Assembly: GCA_020226215.1 (NCBI GenBank)
Contig: CM035235.1
Span: forward strand, 47,707,511 to 47,771,510
Source of the DNA: Sindora glabra
Lineage: Eukaryota > Streptophyta > Magnoliopsida > Fabales > Fabaceae
Length of the DNA stretch: 64,000 nucleotides
Direction: 5' to 3'
Part shown: positions 1 through 12,719 of the stretch, piece after piece
Layout of the letters: every line of letters begins with the position of its first letter
Numbering within the stretch: position 1 is the first letter of the stretch
The notes under the pieces: model-generated
What the model was told of the DNA's origin: nothing
Database searches by the model: none
Seen by the model: only the letters and a program-made list of their open reading frames with translations
Translations under genes and position numbers: made by a program

Positions 1-18
1 GCACTACTGCAAGGGCCT

Positions 19-90
19 GGCGCACCCCACCAACTCTAGTTTAAATAGTTAATGGGCGCACCCCACCAACTCTAGTTTAAATAGTTAATG
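19..90. repeat. Tandem duplication, 2 x 36 bp
   Basis: Two identical 36-bp units, 19-54 and 55-90, each starting ggcgcaccccaccaactcta, stand head to tail. There is no coding potential. This looks like a simple recent duplication by slippage or unequal exchange. Confidence 0.9.
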
Positions 91-1974
91 GGCTAAAATT
101 TGGGTCTTACTTCCAAGGATGGAGGATCTGTAGGATGCTTGCTTAACCGCTGTATCTGTTAGTTCGTTAGTTCTTGTTCTGCAGCATCGATTCTGCAACT
201 TTGTTTTTCAAAAAAGAAAATTAGTGATTTTGCTGGGAATTGTAAATCTAATTATTGGACAATCACAGAAGTCTAAGAAAATCTATAATTTCTTTTGAAA
301 AACGTTAAACTCTTCGCAGAAGTGGCTTTTATTATTTTAAAAGGAAAAAAACTCACCAATGCCATATATTATAAATTATATTTTTTTATTAATTATATTT
401 CCTTTAAAGAAAGGAATTTCTTATTAATTATGTATCCTTTTCTTTATAGATAGAAAGGTTAGAGAATGAAAAATTAAATTAAATTAATTATTTTACTCTT
501 TAAATTGAATCTTAAGTGGAAGAATTAAGAATAAAATAAATTAAGCTTTCACTTATTTTCTATTCATATGTATCAAGAAAATATTTTGATAGAACATACT
601 TTTTTTTTTCCTATTCTTTTTCTCATAATTTTTAAGAGCATGCACTCTTATCTGAAATTATGAAAATATGAGAGATAAAATTGAAGTCAAATATAACATA
701 CAAAATTACACAATGTAGGTTAACTTAAAAAAAAAATTCAAATTCAGGGCCTAGAAATATCCCAATTGAGTGAACACAAAGAACTAGCTTCTGCGGTCAA
801 GTGTCAAAAATTCCCCTTGCCGTACATGTTTCTTTTCCACCGCTAGGTTTTTTGGCTGTCCGTAATATTGTTATACGCACACACAATTACATAAATTGAT
901 GCTTTTATATCAAACATATGATTTCTAAAATGAAATAATAACCAAGTTAATACATGAAAGAGTTGTATTACTTATGGAAAATTCTATGATGTATATTGCA
1001 TCAATGGTATATATGTGTAGTGATCTGTTAGTGATTGATTTTCATACAATATATTTTATTTGATTTTAAAAAAATAAATTTAATCTATAATAAAATTTAA
1101 TAATATATTTATATATTATTACATTAGTAATATATCATAATGTTTTCTACAACTTATTCATTCAAAATGAATGACCTATGAGGAAGTAGACTTTTTGGAA
1201 TCTGCATGTTCTCCCTGGCAGTCTCTATAATAATACCATACAAATAAAAATATAAGCTCTCTCTCCATAATGCAAAATTTCCCTTATTGACAACTTAAAT
1301 TATCAAATTTAGAATCACATGTATGTTGCTTATGTGAAATGTTCATAAAGGAAGAAAACAATATGAAATGTTGTTTGGATAAATCATTTAGAAAATATTA
1401 AGAATTTTGAAGTTTTTGAAATTTTAGAGATGGAAAATGATAAGCTGACTTAGCTTTCGTGAATAAAGATGATATTTAATATGATATTTCAAGAATAATA
1501 GTGATATTTGTAAAATAATACTTATTTTAATTAGATTTAAAATGTTAAATTTAATAACTTAAATTCTTTACTTAAAATGGTTAAATAATTCATAAATTTT
1601 ATTTAATTATTATCATACAAAATATTTTAACATATAAAATTTAAATTTCTTAATAATTAAATTACTAACTTCAATTTTCATATTCAATCACATCATAAAA
1701 TTGTTATGATCAATCAATGACGGAGCATAGTTGAAGTATAGGAGCGTTTGGCCTTTAAAATTTTTAATATAGATAATTATATGAAAAAATTTTGAAAAGA
1801 AATTCAAATAAATCATTTGCCCTCAAAAAATTTTTGTTCCCCTCCCAAAAAAATTACAATTTTGAATGACTCACTTATAAGTACATTCCTAAAAGTTAAC
1901 ATCCCACATGAACGGTGTATTTTAAGATAAACAAAAGCAGGCGGATTGAAGGAATCAGAGTTTGTAAACATGTC
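91..1974. other. AT-rich intergenic DNA, no gene seen
   Basis: No open frame, RNA gene or recognisable transposon protein is visible here. The stretch is AT-rich with many poly-A and poly-T runs and short direct repeats. I see nothing that I can name. Confidence 0.6.
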
Positions 1975-2480
1975 TCTAGTGTAAACTACTTATTCTATGT
2001 TGATGATCTGCTGCTCATTTTCTAAGCAGACTCCAATAGCTGTTAAAGAATCATATCAAATTTGGTTTCTCTGATGTGCATAATTATAAATTTTCAAAAT
2101 ACTTATTCAATTACTTGTTATTTATTAAATTTTCAGTTGATTTTTTTGTAATGATTCACATTATCTTCTGAAGTGCAACTTGGATTATGGAGAAGTTAAA
2201 TTCAATCTGTTCTTAATCAATTTAAGGACAAATCTGGATTGCGTCTCAACAAGCAAAAATCAGGCACTATTTTCGGCCCCAACACTTCCAGACAGTCGAG
2301 AAAATTTCTTGGAGGAATATTTGGGGTCAAGATTCAACAGAGGATTTTCAAAGGAACCTATATTCACAGCCTAAAGGATAAATAATCCCTCATTTGCCAG
2401 GAGATAGTTTCCAAAATTGAGGCTTCTATCTCAAGCAAGTAGTCTAATCTTTATGGTTTGATTAAAAACTTTCCTTAAGA
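1975..2480 (+). mobile_element. LINE (non-LTR) reverse transcriptase relic
   Basis: At about 1990-2015 the plus strand encodes FYVDDLLLIF, which carries the Y-V-D-D catalytic motif of a reverse transcriptase. After an AT-rich interruption (about 2080-2180) a second block at 2210-2330 reads SGLRLNKQKS in one frame. This is the GLxxNxxKS motif that follows the YxDD block in plant L1-type LINEs. The block after it (to about 2470) shifts frame and contains stops, with traces of the YLG and HSLKDK motifs usual in LINEs. No endonuclease domain, poly-A tail or target duplication is visible. It is a short dead fragment. Confidence 0.65.
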
Positions 2481-2647
2481 ATAGGAAAAATAACTTCTAG
2501 TATTACATTAAAACTAAAAAACTCAATACTGCTTTCACACAAATGATGTAAAATATATTATTTTTCCAATTCAGCAATTGATCTGATAGAAAATCATCCA
2601 TATTAGATTTTTTTTTTTAAGGACAGAGACAATTCGGCACCAAAATG

Positions 2648-2830
2648 TTAAACACCCACTCCAATCATGTCTGCAAACTTCTTGATGCCTTCTAAAAAGT
2701 CATCCTCATCCCTCAGGCCTGTCCTCAGGCACTGTAGGTCCTGGTAAAGGACATCGGACTTCAACTGCAATTTTTTCATCGGACAAGTGGTGCTACTGCT
2801 TAAGGAATCTTCCCTAAAGAAATCATCCAC
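2648..2830 (-). other. Short minus-strand open block, possible gene fragment
   Basis: This 60-codon minus-strand frame is acidic and Leu/Asp/Glu-rich in a protein-like way, unlike the low-complexity ORFs nearby. It ends FADMIGVGV before a stop. I do not recognise the family. There is no upstream exon, promoter or splice evidence, so it may be the last exon of a decayed gene or chance. Confidence 0.25.
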
Positions 2831-3184
2831 CAGCTGTCCTCAACACAGATAGGAGTTTGGTATTTCTTCCCCCTGTAATTGTTGTTTCTTACAATAGAAA
2901 AAAATAAATGATGAACATTTTATTTTGTCTTATAATAATCTTCCATGTGCATGATGAACAAAATGAAATGGTCTGCATTGCTTCTGTGTATTATGATTTT
3001 GATGCCTTACACTTTTCTCTAATTTGACTGTTTTAGGAGTTGCAGGGTGAAAGACACATAATGTGTCCTTTGCAATTGACATAAAAAGAATCAAATATCT
3101 GCTGTCAATAATTTTCTTGATGAAGACCGGAACTCCAGAATTCTTATCATCTGGTTTCGCACTTTAGAAAATACAAAGTAGATA

Positions 3185-3515
3185 TATTGTTTTTTAACTT
3201 TTAAAAATTGTTCTTAAAAGTTATTTTTAAAAACTATTCTTTCGTTTTTAAAATTAATTTCTAAATTTAAAGAAAATAAAAAAATAGAAGATGTTCAGTA
3301 AAACAAATAAGCAAAAGTTTTATTTATTTACAAAATTGCTATTAAGAATAAAAGAACAAATTCAGAAAATATCTAAAACTTATTTTTTTAAAACAAGAAT
3401 TTCAAAAACAATTTTTAAAAACAAAATTTGACAACACATTGTCAAACAAGTTTTTCAGCGATACTGTTTTTAAAAATAGGAAACTGTTTTTGAAAACAAA
3501 ATCCAAACAGGCTTT
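3185..3515. repeat. Dispersed T/A-rich foldback-like repeat, copy 1
   Basis: The stretch is made of runs of the type tttttaaaaa and aaaacaatttttaaaaacaa and ends near a phrase reading ccaaacaggc. Similar blocks recur at about 8.68-8.99, 9.37-9.69 and 29.81-30.04 kb. They look like members of one non-coding repeat family built from self-complementary T-A runs. Confidence 0.5.
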
Positions 3516-4603
3516 ATAATTCTATATAAATTATGACACTACGTAGTGCCCATGCACACAAGTAGCAACAATATGGACCAAATTGACTCATGAGAAAAAC
3601 AGGTGTAACGTCACTATCTCATTAAGGAGGGGAAAAAGACAGCTGCTTGCTGTAACCAGTAAATTAAAATTCACTGCTATTTTGGTTTTGGGAATCAGTA
3701 TGCTGAATGAATTACTTGCGAAGGCTTACGAAACAAAAAGTCTAAAACTAGTAACCTCAATGGTATTTTAACTGGGACTATTTTGGCCAACAAATTGTGT
3801 TTAAAGCCAACACAAATATTTTGATTGATGTCGATTAACCTTGAAAGATGCTGTAATTTCTTCCTGAAATAGATTCTTTTTGTCAAATCACAAAAAGAAT
3901 GATAGAAAAAAGTCTAAACTAACACATCCCAATATCCAAGGATTTGGTTCTTCAACAGGAAGAAGTTATCCATCAGATCTTCTACAAAAAGTTCATCTCA
4001 AACGGATCAAAGCTTCAAGACGCCATGGTAGCTGAGTTGAACTGGGAAAAACTAGAAGAGACTTGCCATCAGCAGCTCCTCTTGACCAAGGTTGAAGAAT
4101 GTTACTGCCCATAAGTAAATACCCAAGATTGAAGATGTAAAAGAGCTTCAAAGAGTCACATCACAATGAAGGAAAACTTCACCTCAACAGTGAACAAAAA
4201 CAGGCTAATATAACTACACAGAGTAGATCTCACTCTATAAGCAAGCGAGACAAACTAGATCCAAAAAAGTGGTTACAAGGACGAACCAATTCACAAAATA
4301 TATTCAAAATCATGTGATTAAGGAAGGATCAGAATTAAAAGATAAAAAATTAATAACTATTAACTCATAAGAATAATCTTTATTTAAGAAAAATAATGGG
4401 AGCAGCATTACTCCAAATTTTAATGGCTAGCCTAGATAAGTAGAAAAATTCTCGTTTCCATTCTTAATTTTCCGATGTATTTGTTAATAACACATCTTGA
4501 TGAATAAAGTGCAATGATTGAGAAGGCCGTATAATATAACACAAGGCTGCATAAATAGCATGTCGTCAAATACAATTTCGCCAAAAACTGGCAGGAGATC
4601 AAG
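3516..4603. other. Intergenic DNA and probable 3' UTR of the DUF212 gene
   Basis: No convincing gene is seen. The short open frames at 3583-3771 and 3695-3886 overlap on opposite strands and lack protein-like composition. The part next to 4604 probably includes the 3' untranslated region of the minus-strand DUF212 gene. Confidence 0.45.
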
Positions 4604-7600
4604 CTAAGTTACTACAATGCAAACTTGACAACAAAAGCAGGCTACCACAATGCCAAGGACAGCACCAGCAAACACCTGAGATGGAGTGTGGCCTAATAGT
4701 TCCTTCAGCTTCCTTTCTCTGACAGGATGCCCTTTGAACAAGTCTGCAACAATCATATTAAGCACCTGTGTCATTGGAAGACATAAAATTCTTTAGTGAA
4801 AGAATTTTCTTAAATAAAAAGGATTAGTGGTTAAATGACTGAATGCTTGCTGAAGACAAGATGAATCAGTGCCATGCATCTAACACGATGACAAGGGATG
4901 GCAATATTATATACATATCTCCTCGACCATTTAAGTTAAGCCTTGTCCTTTATGCTAGGGAATGACAGCAATCTAAGAATGAAGTGTGCCAATTCATAAA
5001 AATTAGTTTGAGGAATAATTTTTGGAACTCATTTTCATCTATAGATACTATCAAATTCAACAAAGTTAGAGAGTTTAATTCAATAATTTGGTTTTAGAAC
5101 CCAAGACATTGGCAAATTCATTACGTATGTGTTTACGGCTCAATTTTCGATGCATAATGAGTAAAGCAGTCCAAATAATATGTTAGGTTAAAACAAAATG
5201 AACCATTGAGTGAAACAAATGCAACTAAAACTGAAAAACATAAACAATTTTTGAGAGCTAAGTTGGTTCAAGGGGGACAGTGTGCAGAACTCTCGGTTGA
5301 GGCCCCAAAACATACCCAAAAATCTTAAATTAACAGCCAACCAGAACAACCAAAAATTATAATTTTAGATCAGGTAGAATAAAATGAACTCCACTCCAAA
5401 ATGGTCCTAGGAAATCTCTTTCAGCACTAACTAGAATCAAGTTAAATATTAGGCATCAACCACATACAGAAGGTATTCAGTTCCAAAAACTGAATGTCAT
5501 GTATACATGCATCCACTTGAGCAGTTAATTTGATAATCAAATCATGTCACTAGTCGTCTCAGATCAATTTCAAATATCAATGACAACAATGCCCATTACA
5601 GGTATAGGATTCTATCACTGATTCCCATAAAACTACCTAAAGATGTTGATTAATTATTATTCAAAATTGGATTTAAAAGCATGTTTGTCTGACACATTCT
5701 CAGTCCATTATAATCAACTAACAACATCAAATTAGCTCAATTCCAAAATTCTTTTTTTTTTTTTGGACCAAAAAATAAAAGAGCTAACCACCTGAAGATA
5801 TTGATTATTTATTCGACATTCAACCAAAAACTTTGATACAGTCTCAGTCCATTATAATCAATTAACAACATCAAAATAGCTCTGTTTCAAAATACCTTTT
5901 TTTTCTCCCCAAAAAATAAACAAATAAATAAAAGAACTAGACTAACTTTACATGAGTTCAAGACCATGAAACAGTTAACTAACAGCATTCAATGCCAAAA
6001 GTCTGAAGGAGGCAAGGGGGGGGGGGGGACCGAAATGGATTGGGAAGTATTATTTCATTCAAAATCACAAAACTAGTTTATAAAAGGGAACCTTAAAGGA
6101 ATGAGGTCATGAATGATGGCTTCTCACAAATTCCTGAAATGTACATCGGGACAGATTACTTCCTTATTTTAATAATTTGAGTCATGCCATCGTTTTCCCT
6201 CGAGAATCTATCAAGCGTTTAATATCATAGTATCATACAAAGATGGAAATAGTTAGCATTGCACATCATGAGATAATATCATTGTGCATCTTCTTGGTCT
6301 ATGTTTAATTAATATTTCAAAGGAAGAATAAAACTTCTGTCTTTTCATGAAGGAGAATATTTGAAATTTAGAGGCTTGACTTATGCGTATTGGTTCAAGA
6401 CACTAAAAAGCAGATATTCCGAATTCCCTCAAGTATAAAAGCTTGTTTTTGAATTTCCTAAGAAGTATGCAATTATCTCAAGATCTAAAACTATTTTCTT
6501 TGACATACAAATACTTCTAATAGAGGCAACTCAACTCAACCAACTTGAAACATCTTTGTATCAAATAGAACTTCATGTGCAGAAGCATCTCATGACATCT
6601 TTCCACGAAAACCATATGGTCATAACGAAAGGTGCAAAGCTGCCATGACCTGCTACACGCTATAGAACCAAATTGGCATTTTTTACTTTCAAAAGCTAAT
6701 TGGGATGAAATCTCACCCATTATACCCTTGACATGTTCCGAAAAAGTAATGCAACAACAAAAAGGCTTCTTAAACATCTTCTCAAACGTTTTTATCAAAT
6801 TTTGATATCAGAATATGCTTCATTAATATTTCAAATCCACTCAGGAGCAATACAAAAAAATTGCAAAAGACACAGCAATCATCCCAAAAAAAGCCAAAAG
6901 CAATTCCTACCTCAGCTTGCATCCCAGCATGCCTCCTAACACCGATGGCATCGTACATAACAATCAAACTAAACCCCAGACACACTGGAAAAAGCGAATC
7001 TGCAACGCCATGACAAAGCGCCACCGAAGTTGAAAGGGCGGCACACAAGGCCGAGTGAGAAGACGGCATCCCTCCTGAAGCAAACAAAAGCCTCCAATCC
7101 CATTTCCTCTCCAGAAGGAAATTCAAAAACACTTTTGTTGATTGCGCTATAATCCACGCAAATAACCCAGAAACAAATGTTGGGTTCGCCGCTAATGTTG
7201 CCACAAACGGACTAATCCTAAGCTTTGCGTTCGCAGTGACGCTTAACAGAGCCACTCCGAGCCCTCCGTTCTGCAAATAACATCCATTGAATTCGTCCAC
7301 AACCTTCTGTGCATCACTATAAGTTCTCCAACTGGAAAGCCATTTCAGGGCTTGCAAGGCTGCCAACTGTTTGATAGTTTGTAGCAGAGGTAACGAAACC
7401 CGGACAGGGCTCGATAGAAAGTTGCGAGTTTCACCGTTGGAATTTGAGTTTTGGCCCTCCTGTGGGTTGGAAGGAGTTGTATAACACGAAGAAATAGATG
7501 AGGGTCTGAGTTTTTTGAAGTAAGTGAATTGAAAGAAGGATAAGTTAGCAGAAAATAGAGCTTTCGCTGGGCAATAGTTTTGGGGTTTAAACCTGAATGA

Positions 7601-7633
7601 TCTAAATTCGGGTGTTAGAGAAACAGAGTCCAT
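4604..7633 (-). CDS. DUF212 protein (acid phosphatase/vanadium-dependent haloperoxidase-related)
   Basis: Two exons on the minus strand: 7633-6911 (241 codons) and 4765-4604 (53 codons plus TAG), with a 2145-bp GT-AG intron. The product is 294 aa. The start is the first ATG of the long frame. Residues 1-75 are Ser-, Phe- and Asn-rich and basic, which suggests a plastid transit peptide (inference). The DUF212 core follows: SGGMPSSHSA at 186-195 and YDAIGVRRHAGMQA at 227-240. Exon 2 supplies the conserved C-terminal part, including GHPVRERKLKELLGHTPSQV and a last hydrophobic helix. Several hydrophobic segments (about 125-170 and 190-230) imply a membrane protein. The family is named for distant similarity to PAP2/haloperoxidases; the plant reaction and substrate are not established to my knowledge. 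The SSH motif resembles a phosphatase signature, but I would not assert activity. Confidence 0.88.
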
Positions 7634-8319
7634 GGGAGGAGTTTTTGCTTCCGAATTTCAGTCAGCATTTCAAACGAAAGACAGAAACAGAGGGAAGGGC
7701 AGTGTTTTTGAAACCAAGAAGAAAGATCCAGGAGATGCTGCCATTTGACACTGTTATATATGGGATAAGAATGTAGGGCAGAGAACGAAGCGTTAGCTTG
7801 TCTTACCTCGCCCAATATGCCATTTAAGCTGTTGGAAGTAAGGAATATGCTATATAGTTCCTTGCTCTCGCTCAGAACTATATATATATATATGTAGGTA
7901 TGTACAAACTACCCCAACTATAATTCCACTAATTTATAATGGGAAAAAATTTATAGTACATTAACATGTACCATTAAATCTAATAATTAATTTATTATTA
8001 TATAATATATTAAATTTAATTAAAAATAAAACTAATATTCAATAAGATTTAGTAATATAATATATTTCTATACTTTATTATTTGAAAAAAATAATATATA
8101 GAAAAATAATTTTTTAAAATAAAAATTTATCTTCCGTTAAATTTTTTACATTTAATATTAAGTATATAAATTATTTTTTTACAATCTTAATAATATATAA
8201 GTATATTTTTTGGAAAAATATTTTTATTAAAAAATAAAATTTGACTTTATTATATATTTTATGAGTTTAAATTTTGTCATTAAAAATAAAAATTAATAAC
8301 ATTATATTTGAACATCTTT

Positions 8320-8355
<36 letters not shown>

Positions 8356-8676
8356 TTATATAAAATGTAATCTGATTGGTTAGGTGCAAATTTTCACGAA
8401 AATCCTTTTGAGTTTAGAAGTCTGGCGTCATAAGAGGAATAATATTAGAGTGTAGATTAAAATATATTATTTTGTCGTACATTATTGATATTAAAGTTAT
8501 TAAATTTTATTCAATTTATATAACATGATATAAATTAATAAATTTTAAATTTTAAATTTACTAATACACCATTATAGTGGTGTGTCAGAATATTTCCTCA
8601 TATCAGACAGAATTAGTTTCCTCCTATTTTGTTAGATGACTGTTTTCGTGTGAGAATCTCTCACTAAACTCTCAAA
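7634..8676. other. Promoter/5' region of the DUF212 gene, then AT-rich intergenic DNA
   Basis: Upstream of the minus-strand start codon at 7633 lies a moderately GC-containing stretch to about 7870, likely the 5' UTR and proximal promoter. A (TA)n run follows at 7885-7902. Beyond it the DNA is extremely AT-rich, with a TA microsatellite at about 8323-8351. No gene is seen. Confidence 0.4.
8323..8351. repeat. (TA)n microsatellite
   Basis: About 14 uninterrupted TA units lie in intergenic DNA. The run is a likely length-polymorphic marker. Confidence 0.9.
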
Positions 8677-8990
8677 GTCCATTTATTTTCTATTTTTTAA
8701 AAATATTTTTTTACTTTTAAAAATAGAAGAATTCATTTGATAATCTAATTTTAAAATTTATTTTTTAAAATTATTCTCTAAATGTATAACTTAAAAAAAT
8801 AGAAATAATTTTAGTTATTTTTTGAATTTATTTTCTTATTTTAAATGTTAGTTTTATAATTAGATAATTTTTTATTTACAATACAAATCATCCTCTATTC
8901 TTTATTTTTCTTCAATTTCAAAAATATTTTTTTAAAAAATAATTTTTAAAATATAAAAATAAAAATATATTCAAATACACTTTTAATTTT
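8677..8990. repeat. Dispersed T/A-rich repeat, copy 2
   Basis: The block reads ttattttctattttttaaaa, through a middle part with tttatttacaatacaaatca, to a terminal phrase ending attcaaatacac. A second copy in the same orientation lies at about 9.37-9.69 kb and a reverse-oriented copy at about 29.81-30.04 kb. It is non-coding. Confidence 0.6.
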
Positions 8991-9369
8991 CCTCGCTTCT
9001 CTCCTCAGCTTTATTCCTTTTAAATATACTCATTTATAATTCCAATAATTTATAACTTGACTTACAACCTAATTTAACTTAAAATTAATTACATTTATCT
9101 TTTATAACTTCACTCCCACTTATATATATAATTTAAGTCAAATTAAATTGTCATCAACAACTAGCTGTAATTTAAAAAGCAATGTTAAAGTAATCTTTCT
9201 TTTAAACTTCCCATTAAAAAAAAATATGACAGTATACTTCCTTTGATTCAAAAAATTTGAAATTAAGTATATGATATTTTCTTTTATATATATTATCGAT
9301 AGAGATTTGAACTTAAAATTCTCAACATACTATCAAAGCTTCTCATCGCCTAATGTGGGAAATGACTTT

Positions 9370-9690
9370 ATGGTTTCTTTGTTTTCTATTTTTAAAAATA
9401 TTTTTTTAAAACAGAAGAACATATTTGTTAGCCTATTTTCGAAATTTATTTTTAAAAATTATTCTTTAAATATGTAATTTAAAAATAAAAAAATAAAAAT
9501 AACTTTTAATTTTTTTACAACTTATTTTTTTATTCTAAATATCAATTTTTTAATTAAATAGAAAAATTTTATTTACAATATTAACCACCTTTTAATCTTA
9601 ATTTTTTTAAAATAATTTTTGAGAACAAAAAATAATTTTTTAAAATAAATTTTAAAAATAAAAAAATAAAAAAAATCCAAACATTGTCTA
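9370..9690. repeat. Dispersed T/A-rich repeat, copy 3
   Basis: Same order of motifs as the copy at 8677-8990: tctatttttaaaaatatttt, then a tttatttacaatattaacca segment, then a terminal ccaaacattgtc phrase. The open frame at 9271-9477 is low-complexity Phe/Lys/Asn and is an artefact of this repeat. Confidence 0.6.
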
Positions 9691-12500
9691 TATTTCTAAA
9701 TGTTTTCTCAATAATCATTCACAATTAAATACATGATATATTTTAAAATGAAATTAATTTTATATTTTTTTAACTTCACTTACAACAATATCTTAATTTT
9801 ATCATAGGTCTCTCAAGAGACTCGCTTAAAATTATAATTGTAAATATTATATATAATATAATATGAATACATTGATCTAATTCATGTTTAATTGTGTTAG
9901 AACCACCAAATAAACTCAAACAGTCAAACTTTAGTTATATTATGCACAGTGCATCGTGTATGTGTGATAAAAAGTTGTAAATAGAAAAGAAAGGTATATA
10001 AGGAAGTAAATCAACACTTCTCTTTGTTTAGTATCCTTATGGGAAGTTAGGTATATTCGGTCAAGGTGGGCTATACTCATCTGGTGTATTTTTTAAGAAA
10101 GATAAGATAAATTTTGAAAAAAAATATAATATAATATTTTTATTTAACATTGTGAATTTAAATTAAAAAATAGTGAGTTTTAAAGTAGAATTTTTATTTT
10201 TATTTTGTCAAAAATTAGTAGAAAAAAAATAAACATACGAAAAAGGAGAGTGCTAAATCTCGAATTCCCAGTGATCATTGATTCTCAACAGTGGGAAGAG
10301 GATATTTTGATTTTGATCCGCCAATTAAATGTCTTAAAAGAGGCTAATTAACCCGGGCTTGGACCAATTTGGGGTTTAGACATAGATGGGCTTTGTCTTC
10401 TTTGTTCTTTTTTTTTTAAAAAAAAAAACCAACGGTTTCATGGGTCTGTGCAGGTGAAGCTCCACCGTTCTTTTCTCCGACAAAATTAAGATAAGTTTTG
10501 TTAGGTGATTATTGTAAGATTTATCATATTAACTAGTTTATAAATTATTATTAATAATTGTACTTTGATAATTATAATTACTTTTACTAAATAGATCAAT
10601 GAATATATATAGTAAATTAAATGGAAAATTTTATGAAAGTTATATAAGATTCAAGAACTTTACCTAATACATGATATAAAAAAAGGTTAAAAACATTTTC
10701 TGTTAATTTCTGTTATGAAAAAAAGTTAAAAATGTGTTCAGTAATATATTTCTGTTTCTAGGTGCAAAGTTAGAGCACGGTAAGAGGATTAAAATAAAAT
10801 TTATTAAAAATTTATGTAATTTTTTTATATTTAAAATTAAGTAAACATAATATTGAATCTCTTATTTATAAAAGTAATGAATATTATATCTTTAAATTTC
10901 TTAACTAGTATTACTAGTTTTTCATTTTTGTTTTTATAATTATTATTTGCTTCTCTATTCACACATAATATTAAAATAAATAATAAAAAATATAATTAAA
11001 AAATATGCACATATTTAACATTATTAAAGTGATATTTAATAATTAATTTCAACATTTTTATTTATTTAATATTATAAGTAAATAGAGAGATGAATAATTA
11101 TAATAAAAATAAAAATAAGAAACAAATAGTGTTAATTGTGAAATTTAAGAGATATAATTGTTACCTTCTTTAAAAATGAAGGATTAAATATTATATTTGC
11201 TTTTAAATAAATTTTTTTAAGATATAAAGTAAACATAAAAAATTATCAAATTTATTTCAAATCAACAACTAAGGGCGGAAGTAAATTATTTGATTTACAG
11301 GCTCTTAGATATCTAACATATTTTCAATCTAACCCAACCTATTTATAGAATAGAATAGGTTTGGATTAAATTGTTAGCTCTTTTTATAAAATAAATTAGA
11401 TCATATTATTCAAAGCCTATTCTTTTAACTTATTAGGTTGACCTATATTTTTATATATTAAAAAATATATATAATATTTAAAAGATTTTATATATCTTTT
11501 AATAGTGGATGAAAAATTTTAATATGCATTTATTTTCTTAATTTTAGTTTATATTATAATTATTTAAATAAAATTATTATAACATTTATATTTATTTTAA
11601 AAATGAATCAGAATTGACTTGAATTTTGAATTTTATATTTTTTAATTAGTTAAGGAAAATTTAAATTAAAATATTATTATTAATTAGAGTTCTAATAACT
11701 TTTCATATTAATTGAGTTATGTTTGATAATATTAAAATTTGATTTAACTCACTAATAACTATTGATTCAAGTAACAATGAGTTTAATACTTTTTAAGTAA
11801 GATTTCAAGTTCGTGTTTTGTAAATGGAGCAAACAATATTAAGAGAGCTTACTCTCATATTGAGTTTGATTCGGCTCGAATTCAAATATCAAATGATTTA
11901 TAAAAAAGAAAAATTTAACTCAACCAAATTCTATTTGTAATAATATTTTTTAAGAATACTTATTAATTATTAATAAATTTATATAAACTAACAGACAACA
12001 AGCCAACTTTTAAAAAATATTATGCAGAAATTGTACAAGTCTACCTTATGTTATGTAAAATTTAACTTAATTTAAACCCACTCACTTCTAATTATATTTC
12101 TCCTCATTGTTTCACACCCTTGTTATTGCTGCACAACATTTTTTAGCTCACTTCAGAGGCCTTTCTCTCAATTTTTCCAACTTGAAGTAATAAATGCTCA
12201 AATTTTTTCATATATATTCAGCTCACTTGGAGTAATCCATTTGCCTTATCATCTTATCCGAAAAAAAGAAAAACTCTATCATTTTGTTTTTAAAATTTTT
12301 TATAGATTAATAAAGAAATCAGATTGGTTCATTAATATGTGAATTAGCATCTAGTATTAAATTGAAAATTTTAATCAATTTATAATGAATTGTTTGAAGT
12401 TATGCATAGTAATTCATTTTTGGTTCCAAACACGGAGTTAAAAGCAATTCTTTTTCCCCATAAATTCAACTTTTTTTTGGGAAATTAGGAAGGGCAGTGT
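9691..12500. other. AT-rich intergenic DNA, no gene seen
   Basis: No protein-like open frame, tRNA or named transposon is apparent. The sequence is largely A/T with scattered short direct and inverted repeats. The part from about 12,500 on is the start of the DRP1 promoter and leader. Confidence 0.5.
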
Positions 12501-12719
12501 TGTCAATAAACATATAACTGAAGTGTGTCAATTCAACGAACATACGGAAAGTTTCCAAAATCGACGTTCCTTCATTTCTCGGTTCCTTCTCCAACCATTT
12601 CTTCCCACGCACATTTCTTCCCACGCACATTTCTCTCTCTCGATCGTTGTTTCGATTTGAATCTCTACGTCGCGGAAAGTTTCAAAGATCACCAAGTCCA
12701 CTCGCTCCATCACTCTACA
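12501..12719 (+). promoter_or_regulatory. 5' leader/proximal promoter of the DRP1A-like gene
   Basis: Base composition becomes clearly more GC-rich here than in the preceding 3 kb. At about 12,600-12,632 a 17-18-bp unit, cttcccacgcacattt, occurs twice in tandem and runs into a CT-rich tract (tctctctctc) typical of plant core promoters and 5' UTRs. No clear TATA box could be chosen. The transcription start is not determined. Confidence 0.4.

Noticed and set aside
6782..6910. C-terminal extension of the DUF212 exon 1 frame
   Set aside because: This is read-through of a GT donor. The conserved continuation is supplied by the exon at 4765-4604.
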